Of a stretch of 64,000 bases of DNA, positions 35,631 to 44,592 are shown piece by piece. The position numbers and the translations under genes are program-made. Within the stretch, counting starts at the first letter, position 1. Every line of letters begins with the position of its first letter. Source of the stretch: Algoriphagus vanfongensis DSM 17529 (GTDB taxonomy: Bacteria; Bacteroidota; Bacteroidia; Cytophagales; Cyclobacteriaceae); contig NZ_AUBX01000010.1 in NCBI RefSeq assembly GCF_000429465.1, positions 434,001 through 498,000 of the forward strand, read 5' to 3'. Below the pieces are notes generated by a model. The model was not told the DNA's origin. It did no database searches and was given only the letters and a program-made list of their open reading frames with translations.

Positions 35631-37208
35631 TCAATTGCCAAGCCAGATATAGATCACGATAGTGAGCACTACCAAGAGCATTCCCAAATGATTGGCATAT
35701 TTCCAAGGCTTCAGTTCTACTGCATCTTTACTGGTAAGCTTGAAGTGATTGGTATTGGGATAAAAATGAGATACTCCCACCATCACTAGCATATTTAGCA
35801 CAAACTCTATCCCCCAAATATGAACGAAATGGATATCCACCGGAAATACAAATACTGTCAAAATATAAAACAGCAACCCGATAAAAAGTCCTGCTTTGGC
35901 ACCGGAAGCTGAGATCTTGGGGATAAATAGTCCTGCCAGAATAATACTCGCAATCGGAATGAAGAAGATCCCATTTAACTGCTGCAAAAGCTGATACAAG
36001 CCATCTGGCGCGCCAGCCACCATGGGAGCGGCTACGATGGCACAAATCGCCAAAATGATCGAGGTCAACTTCCCCACCCAGACGAGTTGTCTGTCATTGG
36101 CATTGGTATTCAAATGCCTTTTATAAATCCCCAAACTAAAGATCGTGGCCGTGCTGTTCAGCACACTGTTGAATGTACTTAATACCGCTCCCATCACCAC
36201 CGCAGCAAAGAAACCCGTCAACCCTACTGGAAGGACTTTTTTAATTAACTCGGGATAGATCAAATCTTGAGTATCATACAGACTATCACCAAAGTAATAG
36301 AAGCCGATCACACCGGGAAGTATGATGATGAGAGGAACAAAAAGCTTCAAAATACCTGTATACAATAATCCCTTTTGGGCCTCGGCTAGATTTCTAGCAC
36401 CCAATGCTCTCTGAATAATCGGCTGATTCATACACCAGAAATAAAGCTGATTAATCATCAGACCCGTAAACAAAACCTCAAAAGGCAGAACAGAATCTTT
36501 GGCCCCGATCACGTTGAATTTATCAGGCGCAGCAGCATATACTTTTTGAAATCCTCCGATCAAATTCCCCTCTCCTATGTCCCAAAGTGCAAACCCTAGG
36601 ACCAAAAGACCGCCAAGAAATAAGCCTATCCCATTGATCGTGTCCGAATAGGCCACGGCTTTTAAGCCTCCAAAAATGGCATAAATGGACCCTATCACTC
36701 CGATGACTATCACTGTCAGCCACAGCCCTTCTTGATGACTGACTTGAAAGGTTTCCGATACATTGAATATACTCTCCAAGTTGATCGCTCCGGTATACAG
36801 TACGATTGGCAACAGTGTCAGTACAAAGGAAACGATGAGAAAAAGAGCGACCAGAGTCCTCGTCATTCGATCAAACCGCAATTCCAAATACTGTGGTATG
36901 GTGGTCAGACCCATTTTGAGGTAATTGGGAATAAAATAAAGCGCTCCGATGACCAAAGCGATCGCTGAGGTCACCTCCCAAGCGATGATGATGAATCCAT
37001 TCTTGTAAGCCGAACCGTTCATTCCGATCAGATGCTCAGTAGAAATATTGGTGAGCAGCATGGACCCAGCGATCACTACTCCCGTCAGACTTTTGCCACC
37101 TAGAAAATAGCCATCCTGCGTATTGAGCTTGTCTTTGCGCAACTGATACCAGGAAAAAATAGCTACAAATGCCGTGAAGGCTAAAAAAGAAAGTATAGTC
37201 AGGGTCAT
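35631..37208 (-). CDS. Sodium:solute symporter (SSS/SLC5 family), probable inositol or sugar transporter
   Basis: 525 residues from the ATG at 37208; the open frame begins slightly upstream but that start would add a polar extension before the first membrane segment. About fourteen hydrophobic segments. The GGKSLTGVVIAGSMLLTNISTEHLIGMNG segment (split: GGKSLTG and TNISTEHLIGMNG) and the YFWCMNQPIIQRALGA segment are typical of SglT/SGLT-like members. Its position directly before the inositol oxygenase gene supports myo-inositol as a substrate, by context only. Confidence 0.88.
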   Translation of the reverse strand: MTLTILSFLAFTAFVAIFSWYQLRKDKLNTQDGYFLGGKSLTGVVIAGSMLLTNISTEHLIGMNGSAYKNGFIIIAWEVTSAIALVIGALYFIPNYLKMGLTTIPQYLELRFDRMTRTLVALFLIVSFVLTLLPIVLYTGAINLESIFNVSETFQVSHQEGLWLTVIVIGVIGSIYAIFGGLKAVAYSDTINGIGLFLGGLLVLGFALWDIGEGNLIGGFQKVYAAAPDKFNVIGAKDSVLPFEVLFTGLMINQLYFWCMNQPIIQRALGARNLAEAQKGLLYTGILKLFVPLIIILPGVIGFYYFGDSLYDTQDLIYPELIKKVLPVGLTGFFAAVVMGAVLSTFNSVLNSTATIFSLGIYKRHLNTNANDRQLVWVGKLTSIILAICAIVAAPMVAGAPDGLYQLLQQLNGIFFIPIASIILAGLFIPKISASGAKAGLFIGLLFYILTVFVFPVDIHFVHIWGIEFVLNMLVMVGVSHFYPNTNHFKLTSKDAVELKPWKYANHLGMLLVVLTIVIYIWLGN

Positions 37209-37302
37209 GTTAATTGAATGGTGATTACCAAACACTTAATATACTTGACTTACCCAACAATCCTCAGAAGATTTACGGAATCGTTTCAATTCCTTGAAAA
37301 AC

Positions 37303-37329
37303 AAAAAAGGCCCTGTTAAGGCCTTTTTT
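37303..37329 (-). terminator. Terminator downstream of slyD
   Basis: 10-bp stem AAAAAAGGCC / GGCCTTTTTT with a 7-nt loop, 22 bp beyond the slyD stop on the minus strand and upstream of the symporter gene; it separates the two units. Confidence 0.85.
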
Positions 37330-37351
37330 AGAATTCTGCTGGAGATTCGGA

Positions 37352-37777
37352 TTATCCGATTTTCACCAATTCAATATCGAAAATAAGATCTTTACCAGCC
37401 AAGTGGTGGTTGGCATCAAGAGTGATTTTTTCATCATCCACATGAGTCACAGTGACAGGCATTGGCTGTCCGTTACCGCCTTGTAGGGTCAGTTGCATTC
37501 CGATTTCAGGCTTGATATCGGCCGGCACCTGAGTCTTAGGCACATCGATCATCATATCATCTCTGCGCTCTCCATAGGCCTGAGCAGCTGGAATAGTGAC
37601 AGTTTTCTTGTCCCCTACAGCCATTCCGTCTACGGCAGCATCAAATCCTTGAATCATCTGACCTCCACCTACGGTGAAACCAAGCGGTTCTCTCTGTACT
37701 GATGAATCGAACACACTTCCATCCTCTAATTTTCCAGTATAGTGCACCTGCACGTTGTCACCTTTTTTTGCTTGCAT
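37352..37777 (-). CDS. slyD: FKBP-type peptidyl-prolyl isomerase, SlyD-like
   Basis: 141 residues. Folding catalyst and chaperone in the cytosol. FKBP part: [16 protein letters not shown] (about 11-26), GQMIQGFD and an inserted IF (chaperone flap) domain in the middle (about 66-125), returning to FKBP at [10 protein letters not shown]. SlyD proteins often end in a metal-binding His-rich tail; this one ends at KIG without a tail and has only a short NHHLAGK histidine pair. Confidence 0.93.
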   Translation of the reverse strand: MQAKKGDNVQVHYTGKLEDGSVFDSSVQREPLGFTVGGGQMIQGFDAAVDGMAVGDKKTVTIPAAQAYGERRDDMMIDVPKTQVPADIKPEIGMQLTLQGGNGQPMPVTVTHVDDEKITLDANHHLAGKDLIFDIELVKIG

Positions 37778-37802
37778 TGTAATTTTCTTTTTTGTGAAAG
37801 GA

Positions 37803-37810
37803 CAAAGGTA
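37803..37810 (-). promoter_or_regulatory. Candidate -7 box of slyD
   Basis: The minus strand reads TACCTTTG, a match to TAnnTTTG, 25 bp upstream of the slyD ATG. No -33 TTG at the usual spacing. Confidence 0.4.
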
Positions 37811-37875
37811 GGAATAATAAGTCGCCTATAAAACCGAACAGAATCGAGACACATTGTCCGAAATCAGCATAAAAG

Positions 37876-37891
37876 CGTACAATATCGTACA
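37876..37891. repeat. Direct repeat CGTACA-N4-CGTACA upstream of the NtrC-like gene
   Basis: Two CGTACA units start exactly 10 bp apart, so they face the same side of the helix, 82-97 bp upstream of the response regulator ATG. Because GTAC is self-complementary, the pair is also nearly symmetrical. It may be a regulator site; there is no direct proof. Confidence 0.35.
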
Positions 37892-37972
37892 GCTTCATTC
37901 TAAAAGTGTCGAAATAAGCCTTTAAATTGCGTTGGCATCATTTTCCCCTAGTAATGGGCAAAACAACGGATT

Positions 37973-39355
37973 ATGGAAAATCAAGACCTTGGAAAAATTC
38001 TGATCATCGATGACAATGAAGATTTACTTTTTGCGGCCAAAATGCTGCTTAAGAAGCACGCCAAAGAAGTCACCATCGAAAAAGACCCCCGAAGGATTCC
38101 ATTTTTGATCAACAACAACAGCTACGACGTCATCCTACTGGACATGAACTTCCGAGAGGATACCACTTCAGGCAAGGAAGGATTTTATTGGCTGAGTCAA
38201 ATCAAAGAAATCGACCCCAAAGCAGTCGTCATCTTGATCACGGCATTTGGAGATGTAGAAATGGCCGTACAGGCACTGAAAGAAGGTGCGACAGATTTCA
38301 TCCTAAAACCATGGCAGAACGAAAAACTGCTAGCCACGCTATCCGCTGCGATTCGCCTCAAAGAAAGCTACAATGAAGTAGATAAACTTCAGAAAAAGCA
38401 AAAGCAGCTTCAATCAGATCTCAAAAAGCCCTATACAGATATCATCGGAAGTAGTGCTTCGATGAAAAATATATTTTCAATCATTGACAAAGTCGCTCAA
38501 ACCGATGCCAATGTGCTGATTTTGGGAGAAAACGGTACTGGTAAAGAACTAATCGCCAGAGCGATCCACGAGCGTTCTTTGAGAAAGGACGAAATATTTG
38601 TCGGAGTAGATATGGGAGCGATCACAGAGACGCTTTTCGAATCCGAACTCTTCGGACACAAAAGAGGTGCTTTTACCGATGCCAAGGATGACCGTGCAGG
38701 AAGATTTGAAGTCGCTGACAAGGGAACGCTATTCCTAGACGAGATCGGCAACCTCTCCATGCCACTTCAGTCCAAATTATTGACAGTATTGCAAAAACGG
38801 GAAGTCACTCGCATCGGTACCAATAAGTCCATTCCGGTGGATATCCGACTGATCTGCGCCACCAATATGCCGGTGCATGAGATGGTCATGGAAAATACCT
38901 TCCGACAAGATTTGCTCTATCGGATCAATACGGTAGAAATCTTTCTTCCGCCTCTTCGGGAGCGCCATGACGACATCCCTCAGCTGGCCAGCTTTTTCTT
39001 GAAACAATACGCGCAGAAGTATAGAAAAAACTTCAGCAGCTTCACCCCTTCCGCCATGGAGCTACTCCAGAGATACCCATGGCCAGGCAATATCCGGGAA
39101 CTGCAGCATGCCATCGAGCGAGCCATCATCATGGCAGAAGGAGATCAATTGGACTCTAGGGATTTCTTCTTTCTTTCAGCCAAACCAGCTTCCGAAAAAG
39201 CACCTGTAAACAATACGCTAAATCTTGATGACATGGAGCGAAGCACGATCCAGCGGGCCATCGATAAGAATGGAGGAAATATCTCCAAAGCTGCCAAGGA
39301 ACTGGGATTGACTAGAGCTTCCCTGTATAGAAGACTGGAAAAATATGGACTATAA
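37973..39355 (+). CDS. Sigma-54-dependent response regulator, NtrC family
   Basis: 460 residues. Receiver (8-125) with phospho-acceptor D57 and KPW lysine at 112; AAA+ sigma-54 activation domain (about 155-390) with Walker A GENGTGKE (185-192), the sigma-54 contact loop GAFTDA (232-237, the last Gly replaced by Asp, a variant I recall from other Bacteroidetes) and Walker B GTLFLDEIG; C-terminal Fis-type helix-turn-helix ISKAAKELGLTRASLYRRL. It activates RpoN-dependent promoters when phosphorylated. Overlaps its partner kinase gene by 11 bp. Confidence 0.95.
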   Translation: MENQDLGKILIIDDNEDLLFAAKMLLKKHAKEVTIEKDPRRIPFLINNNSYDVILLDMNFREDTTSGKEGFYWLSQIKEIDPKAVVILITAFGDVEMAVQALKEGATDFILKPWQNEKLLATLSAAIRLKESYNEVDKLQKKQKQLQSDLKKPYTDIIGSSASMKNIFSIIDKVAQTDANVLILGENGTGKELIARAIHERSLRKDEIFVGVDMGAITETLFESELFGHKRGAFTDAKDDRAGRFEVADKGTLFLDEIGNLSMPLQSKLLTVLQKREVTRIGTNKSIPVDIRLICATNMPVHEMVMENTFRQDLLYRINTVEIFLPPLRERHDDIPQLASFFLKQYAQKYRKNFSSFTPSAMELLQRYPWPGNIRELQHAIERAIIMAEGDQLDSRDFFFLSAKPASEKAPVNNTLNLDDMERSTIQRAIDKNGGNISKAAKELGLTRASLYRRLEKYGL

Positions 39356-40688
39356 AGTAGGCTTACTTGGACGTATCGCCCTGCTGGCCGCATCTCTTTT
39401 CCTGCTGGCTTATACTTTCTTTGACGAATGGGGAGTGTTTATCACATCCCTATTCGTCATTTTGGTTATTATCCAGATTATCTTTTTGCTCCGATACAGT
39501 GAAAATTCCTTCAAAAAAGTCCGCACTTTCTTAGACAACATCAAGCAGGATAAATATTCCCAGGTCTATCCGGTCAAATTTGACGGGACCGAAACGGATG
39601 ATCTTCACATCGAATTCAATGCGATTCTAGCCAAACTGAAAGAAGATCAAGCCGAAAAAGAAGCCAATTACCATTACTTCCGATCGGTATTCAAGCACCT
39701 CAGCATAGGCCTGATTACTTTTGGAGAAAATGGAGAAATCCAGATTCTCAATGTCGCTGCAAAACGCATTCTCAACGTAGATGAACTCAAAAACATCGCT
39801 GAAATCGAGCAGGTCAATAAAGAATTGCATCTGGCCATCCAAAATCTCCGAACTGGCGGTTCAGAACTTATCAAGATCGCTCATCCCGATGGCATCATGC
39901 AGCTATCGGTCTATGTCATAGAATTGCTGATGAGGGGTGAAAAATTCAAATTGGTATCCCTACAAAACATCCAATCTGAACTTGAAGAAAAGGAAATGGA
40001 GGCTTGGCAAAATCTAGTCAAGATTTTAACACATGAAATCATGAATTCCATTGCTCCTATCTCTTCCCTTGCCGGCACACTCAAGTCCGAGATCGAGCAC
40101 AAAATAGAGCACAATGAAGAGGCCACTGAAGAGGAATTGGAGGACTTTCTGATGGGAATGGCTACAATCGAAAAAAGAAGTGAAGGCCTGATCGACTTTG
40201 TGTCAGATTTCCGCAGCTTAGCACATATACCCGCACCCAAATTCACCTCCATCCGGATTTCCAGCCTTTTTGAGCAGTTGGAAGTATTATTACATCATCA
40301 GTTGGAAGCTGGACAGGTGCATTTGATTCAGGAGATCAATCCCGAAGAATTGATTCTATTCGGAGATCAGACTCAGATCGAGCAGGTGATGATCAATTTG
40401 ACTCAAAATGCCATACAAGCACTCGAAGATTCAGATGAAAAACTCATCCGGCTCAAAGCCTTTATCGATGAAGCCGGCAAAATCATCATCGAAGTCTGTG
40501 ACTCGGGCAAGGGAATCGAAGAAGAAGCCATGGGTAAAATCTTTATTCCTTTCTTCACCACCAAAAAGAAAGGCTCGGGTATCGGACTTTCCCTATCAAA
40601 GCAAATCATGCGACGTCACAAAGGAAACATCCAGGTTCGCTCCAAAATCGGCGAGGGAACGACGTTCAAATTGATTTTCAATGGGTAA
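39345..40688 (+). CDS. NtrY-like membrane sensor histidine kinase
   Basis: 447 residues. Two membrane helices (about 8-24 and 32-49) with almost no periplasmic loop, a HAMP-like linker, a PAS domain (about 108-210), DHp with H-box ILTHEIMNSIAPIS (His230), and HATPase with NLTQNAIQAL, DSGKGI and GSGIGLSL. With no extracellular domain, the signal is probably internal or within the membrane, read through PAS. Overlap with the response regulator gene by 11 bp makes the two a cognate pair. Confidence 0.93.
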   Translation: MDYKVGLLGRIALLAASLFLLAYTFFDEWGVFITSLFVILVIIQIIFLLRYSENSFKKVRTFLDNIKQDKYSQVYPVKFDGTETDDLHIEFNAILAKLKEDQAEKEANYHYFRSVFKHLSIGLITFGENGEIQILNVAAKRILNVDELKNIAEIEQVNKELHLAIQNLRTGGSELIKIAHPDGIMQLSVYVIELLMRGEKFKLVSLQNIQSELEEKEMEAWQNLVKILTHEIMNSIAPISSLAGTLKSEIEHKIEHNEEATEEELEDFLMGMATIEKRSEGLIDFVSDFRSLAHIPAPKFTSIRISSLFEQLEVLLHHQLEAGQVHLIQEINPEELILFGDQTQIEQVMINLTQNAIQALEDSDEKLIRLKAFIDEAGKIIIEVCDSGKGIEEEAMGKIFIPFFTTKKKGSGIGLSLSKQIMRRHKGNIQVRSKIGEGTTFKLIFNG

Positions 40689-40737
40689 AATTTAATTGAG
40701 TTAGATAAACCCAATCAATCAAGTGTAAAACATCAGG

Positions 40738-42309
40738 ATGAAAAAATCGACAATCGTACTCCTTCTTTTCATCCTTGCCAAATTCATTCTGCAGTGGTTG
40801 GCGGTTCATCCGGATTTTGATTTGCATCGGGATGAATACCTTCACTTGGATCAGGCGAAGCATTTGGCTTGGGGCTACCTGTCTGTTCCTCCCCTGACAT
40901 CTTGGATTTCTCTTTTAATAGAATTTTTAGGCGGAGGAGAGTTTTGGGTTCGCTTTTTCCCAGCATTGATTGGAGTACTGACTTTGGTGCTAGTCTGGGA
41001 TTTGGTAAAGAGAATCGGCGGAAACCTATTTGCTCAATGTCTTGCAGCAATGGCTTTGCTTTGCTCGGCTTTGATCCGGTTGAATATTCTTTTCCAACCC
41101 AACTCAGTGGACATCCTCTGCTACACGCTCGTTTTTTACACCTTGATCAGATACTTCCTTGAGTCTGATAGCAAATGGCTTTACCTGATGGCGATCTCCT
41201 TTGCCATCGGAATACTCAACAAGTACAATATTGCATTTTTGGGACTAGGACTACTTCCAGCGCTTTTGATAGGACCTCAGCGCCGTATTTTCCAAAACAA
41301 ACACCTCTACTTCTCCATTTTGCTCTTGGTTTTGCTCATTAGTCCCAACCTCCTTTGGCAATGGCAAAATGGCTTTCCAGTGCTAACCCATATGGAACTC
41401 CTTCGCAGAACCCAGCTTGTCAACTCCAGCCGAATCGGTTTTCTCAGTCAGCAATTGCTCTTTTTCTATCCGACTATTCCGCTTTGGATCGCTGGACTAT
41501 TATTTCTCTGGTTTGGAAAAAGCACCCACAAACTCCGTTTTGTGGCCTGGTCTTATCTTTTTACCATGGCCATTTTTACCTATTTTCAGGCAAAAGGCTA
41601 CTATGCTATCGGGCTTTATCCTGTGCTTTTGGCCTTTGGAGGGGTTTGGCTTTCAGAACTTTTAGAAAAATTCTTGCTCAAGAAAAGAAGCGAATCCTCA
41701 ACCCAATTCGCTTGGTATCATGTCTTGATTCTCTTGATCCCTCCAGCACTTTTTTATCCTTCATTTTCTTTGATTCACCCAGTTTTTTCATCCGATAAGC
41801 TGATGTCGGATCCTCCGAACTATGCGGCTTTGGATCTCAATCGATGGGAAGATGGGCAATTGCATCCTATTCCGCAGGATTTTGCAGATATGCTGGGCTG
41901 GAGTGAGTTGGCGACACTGGTCGATGAGGCCTATGCACAAATGCCCAAAGAAGGACGCATCATGATTATTTGCGACAATTACGGGCAGGCTGGCGCGATT
42001 AATTTTTATTCCAAAACAAAAGGACTCGAAGCGCTGACGATGAATGCCGATTACCTCTATTGGTTTGATCTGGAGGAACCGGTGCAGCATTTGATTTTGG
42101 TTTGGGAAAAAGATGAAAAGATCAGCGAACGAGAACTTAATTTCTTCGAAGAATACCGGGAAATCGGCAAAATTACCCATCCTTTAGCCCGAGAAAAAGG
42201 AACCACCGTTCACTACCTCCGCGGAGCCAAAACTGATATCAATGCCATTCTCCGAGAAGAGGTAAAGGAAGAAAAGAAAACCTGGGAAAGGACCTCAGAC
42301 GAGCCCTAA
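40738..42309 (+). CDS. GT39/ArnT-like membrane glycosyltransferase
   Basis: 523 residues. About twelve membrane helices in the first ~360 residues, with the first periplasmic loop carrying HPDFDLHRDEYLHLDQAKH, the acidic DE typical of GT-C glycosyltransferases of family 39/83, and a soluble C-terminal periplasmic part. Such enzymes move sugars from polyprenyl-phosphate donors to lipid A or proteins on the outer face of the inner membrane. The acceptor is unknown. Positioned 49 bp after the kinase gene, possibly an independent unit. Confidence 0.85.
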   Translation: MKKSTIVLLLFILAKFILQWLAVHPDFDLHRDEYLHLDQAKHLAWGYLSVPPLTSWISLLIEFLGGGEFWVRFFPALIGVLTLVLVWDLVKRIGGNLFAQCLAAMALLCSALIRLNILFQPNSVDILCYTLVFYTLIRYFLESDSKWLYLMAISFAIGILNKYNIAFLGLGLLPALLIGPQRRIFQNKHLYFSILLLVLLISPNLLWQWQNGFPVLTHMELLRRTQLVNSSRIGFLSQQLLFFYPTIPLWIAGLLFLWFGKSTHKLRFVAWSYLFTMAIFTYFQAKGYYAIGLYPVLLAFGGVWLSELLEKFLLKKRSESSTQFAWYHVLILLIPPALFYPSFSLIHPVFSSDKLMSDPPNYAALDLNRWEDGQLHPIPQDFADMLGWSELATLVDEAYAQMPKEGRIMIICDNYGQAGAINFYSKTKGLEALTMNADYLYWFDLEEPVQHLILVWEKDEKISERELNFFEEYREIGKITHPLAREKGTTVHYLRGAKTDINAILREEVKEEKKTWERTSDEP

Positions 42310-42392
42310 ATTTTGAAATTAGAAGGGAAGAAATCCTATATTAGAAAAAGCTTGGTAAGCTTCACATCCATTTTTCACTAAATCCGGTAGTT

Positions 42393-43385
42393 ATGAAAAG
42401 ATCTCTGATTCTTCTTTTTTTCCTTGGCATCCTATATTCCTGCGAAAACAAATCCAATACTTCTGCTGAAAACGTGGTAGAAGAAGTCGAAATAGAACAA
42501 AGTCCCAACATTGAAGTATCGCTTGTCGGCAGCTATGCGGACGATAGCTATTCGCAAAGAAGTGAAGGATATGATTGGGTGGGAGTCAGAGTCAAGCAAA
42601 CAGGAGAAAATCAAATTTCCATCAGCGTCAGATCCAGAGCGGACAAGAAAAGACCGACTTGTACCTTTGATACCCAAGCCACAAAAAGAAAGGAAGGACT
42701 CTATGTGGCCAATTTGAACGGAAAAGAAATCATTTTTGAATTCACAGAAACTAGTCTAACCATCAAACCACAAGATGAGGCTGATGCCGGCTTGCTCAAT
42801 TTCTACTGCGGAGGTGGAGCCACCGTAGCCGGAACTTACCAAATAATCGAAGGTGAACTAGATCCTGATCAGGTGGACCCTACTACTTTCTCGAGCGTTT
42901 TGAATCTTCAAGGAGTGGGATTCAATGTTTCGGCAGTGAAAAAAGACGGTAAAAACACTCTTTCCATATTCACCTTCGGACTAGAATCCCAAGAATTCAG
43001 AGAGGATTTTGACTTGGGAAAATATGAAATAACAAACGCTGAAGTCGAAGATTTGAATTCTGACGGCTCTCCAGAATTGCTGATTTATTCTAAGACCAGT
43101 TCGGAGAAAAGCGTCGGACAAGTGTTAGCCTTTTCTGTCAACAACAAGAAGTCTATGAGTCAAGTCTATTTCCCTCCCACTTCTGAAAATTCAGAAATCA
43201 ATGAAGGCTATTGGGGTTTTGATGAGTTTTCTGTGGTCGAGACTTACTTGGTGCAGCGCTTTCCGATCTACAAAGAGGGTGATGTACTAGGCAAACCTTC
43301 CGGAGGAATGCGACAGGTCAGCTACAAGCTCGTGGATGGAGAAGCTATGCGCTCATTCCAAGTGCACTCTGTTTCTGAATTCTAG
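42393..43385 (+). CDS. Putative lipoprotein of unknown function
   Basis: 330 residues. Lipobox ILYSC (Cys17), a Ser/Asn/Glu linker with an acidic VVEEVEIE stretch, then an N-terminal beta domain (about 40-150) and a C-terminal part (about 150-330) with strands such as VEDLNSDGSPELLIYSK, which has an FG-GAP or EF-like D-x-N-x-D-G calcium-type loop. The final stretch is preceded by GGMRQVSYKL. I do not recognise a named family. Single gene. Confidence 0.75.
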   Translation: MKRSLILLFFLGILYSCENKSNTSAENVVEEVEIEQSPNIEVSLVGSYADDSYSQRSEGYDWVGVRVKQTGENQISISVRSRADKKRPTCTFDTQATKRKEGLYVANLNGKEIIFEFTETSLTIKPQDEADAGLLNFYCGGGATVAGTYQIIEGELDPDQVDPTTFSSVLNLQGVGFNVSAVKKDGKNTLSIFTFGLESQEFREDFDLGKYEITNAEVEDLNSDGSPELLIYSKTSSEKSVGQVLAFSVNNKKSMSQVYFPPTSENSEINEGYWGFDEFSVVETYLVQRFPIYKEGDVLGKPSGGMRQVSYKLVDGEAMRSFQVHSVSEF

Positions 43386-43509
43386 AGAATGCAGATTTTC
43401 CATCTTTTTGTGACAATTCACTTCATTTAATGAAGAAATAATTTTCGCCGATAGGAAATGAAAGTCAAATAAAGGAACTTCAAATGATAACATTAAACAC
43501 AATTTAGCT

Positions 43510-43947
43510 ATGGCAACTGTAAACATCTATCTGACTTTCAATGGCAACTGCGAGGAAGCCTTTAACTTTTACAAATCTGTTTTCGGTGGCGATTTCACCT
43601 ATGTAGGTCGCTTCAATGAAATGCCTCCTCAAGAGGGACAGCCTCCCATGTCTGAAGAAGACGGCAACAAAATCATGCACATCACGCTCCCAATCAGTGC
43701 CGAGACCTGCATCATGGGTTCGGATACCGGAGGAGAATGGGCGAGCAACTTTCAAGTAGGAAACAATTTCTCCATCTCTGTTTCAGCAGACAGCAAAGCA
43801 GATGCAGACCGATTCTTTAATTCACTCTCTGAAGGCGGGCAAGTGTCCATGTCTATGGCGGACACCTTCTGGGGATCTTATTTCGGCATGCTCGTAGACC
43901 AATTTGGCATCGCTTGGATGGTGGGATATGATGCGCCTCAGGAATGA
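43510..43947 (+). CDS. VOC-superfamily protein, PhnB/glyoxalase-like
   Basis: 145 residues. A 'PhnB-like' repeat of beta-alpha-beta-beta-beta modules: YLTFNGNCEEAFNFYKSVFGGDF near the N-terminus, split here as YLTFNGNCEEAF and FYKSVFGG, then IMHITLPI, and WGSYFGMLVDQFGIAWM near the end. These proteins are often called 3-demethylubiquinone-9 3-methyltransferase-like but have no methyltransferase fold; substrate unknown. Cytosolic single gene. Confidence 0.88.
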   Translation: MATVNIYLTFNGNCEEAFNFYKSVFGGDFTYVGRFNEMPPQEGQPPMSEEDGNKIMHITLPISAETCIMGSDTGGEWASNFQVGNNFSISVSADSKADADRFFNSLSEGGQVSMSMADTFWGSYFGMLVDQFGIAWMVGYDAPQE

Positions 43948-43970
43948 TAATACTTCAATAATCCTTAAAG

Positions 43971-44009
43971 TAAGAATGACCAGAGCCTTTGAGATTTTGG
44001 TCATTCTTA
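43971..44009. repeat. Long inverted repeat after the VOC gene
   Basis: TAAGAATGACCA / TGGTCATTCTTA, a perfect 12-bp stem with a 15-nt loop, 23 bp after the VOC stop codon. Without a T-run directly after the stem it is not a classic terminator; it may still end transcription or stabilise the mRNA 3' end. Confidence 0.6.
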
Positions 44010-44124
44010 GTTTGAAACCATCTTTTTTACGCACAAGAAATTCTAAGTCTGTCCTTAAAAACACCAAAGGAATGTTAAAATCATAGTATTCAATCAGATA
44101 AGACACTAACTTAAACTTCACACC

Positions 44125-44514
44125 ATGAGACATACTATGAAGTTCCTAGTTTTTCTTGCCTTCGCCTTTTTGTGGGTTGCCAATCAGGCTTTTTCTCAAA
44201 GTCTTAGATCCTATAATTTTCAGGACAATATTAATTTAGGGATTCCTATTCACCCTAATCCAAGTACAGCTATTACGGATAGAGAATCAAAATTCACTTT
44301 GGACAAGCCATTTAGCCAAGGAGACCTCCTCCAAGCGCCCATTTTCTACTCAAAAAAGCCCAGCGAAATGGGCTTGAAGTTCAAAAGAAACCCTATTCCA
44401 CCGATGGATTTCAAAATGAAAGTGACCCCTTTGCCGATGATATCCAGTAGAATCCCGGTCAAGGAACTAGATCAATCTGGAAACCCTACCATTTTGACCA
44501 AACCCCTTCACTGA
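44125..44514 (+). CDS. Small secreted protein of unknown function
   Basis: 129 residues. Signal peptide ending QAFSQ (about 25); the mature chain (about 104 residues) is rich in Pro, Lys and Ser, has no Cys and shows no recognised domain. A second in-frame ATG at 44137 is an equally good start. The mature chain has few predicted long strands or helices, so it may be flexible. Expression is supported only by the signal peptide and codon pattern. Confidence 0.6.
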   Translation: MRHTMKFLVFLAFAFLWVANQAFSQSLRSYNFQDNINLGIPIHPNPSTAITDRESKFTLDKPFSQGDLLQAPIFYSKKPSEMGLKFKRNPIPPMDFKMKVTPLPMISSRIPVKELDQSGNPTILTKPLH

Positions 44515-44592
44515 GTGAATCTCCTTTTTTTACAGAAAATCTCACTTTAAATAAAAGGGAGCTAATTTTTGAAGAAACACACAAGCCAATAC

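Noticed and set aside
37933-37948. Possible sigma-54 promoter (TGGCAT-N4-TTCC) before the NtrC-like gene
   Set aside because: The -24 half fits, but the -12 half lacks the GC of TTGC and the spacing between GG and the -12 site is wrong.
42393-43385. PliI-type lysozyme inhibitor
   Set aside because: Signal and lipobox fit, but I could not place the family signature; left as unknown.
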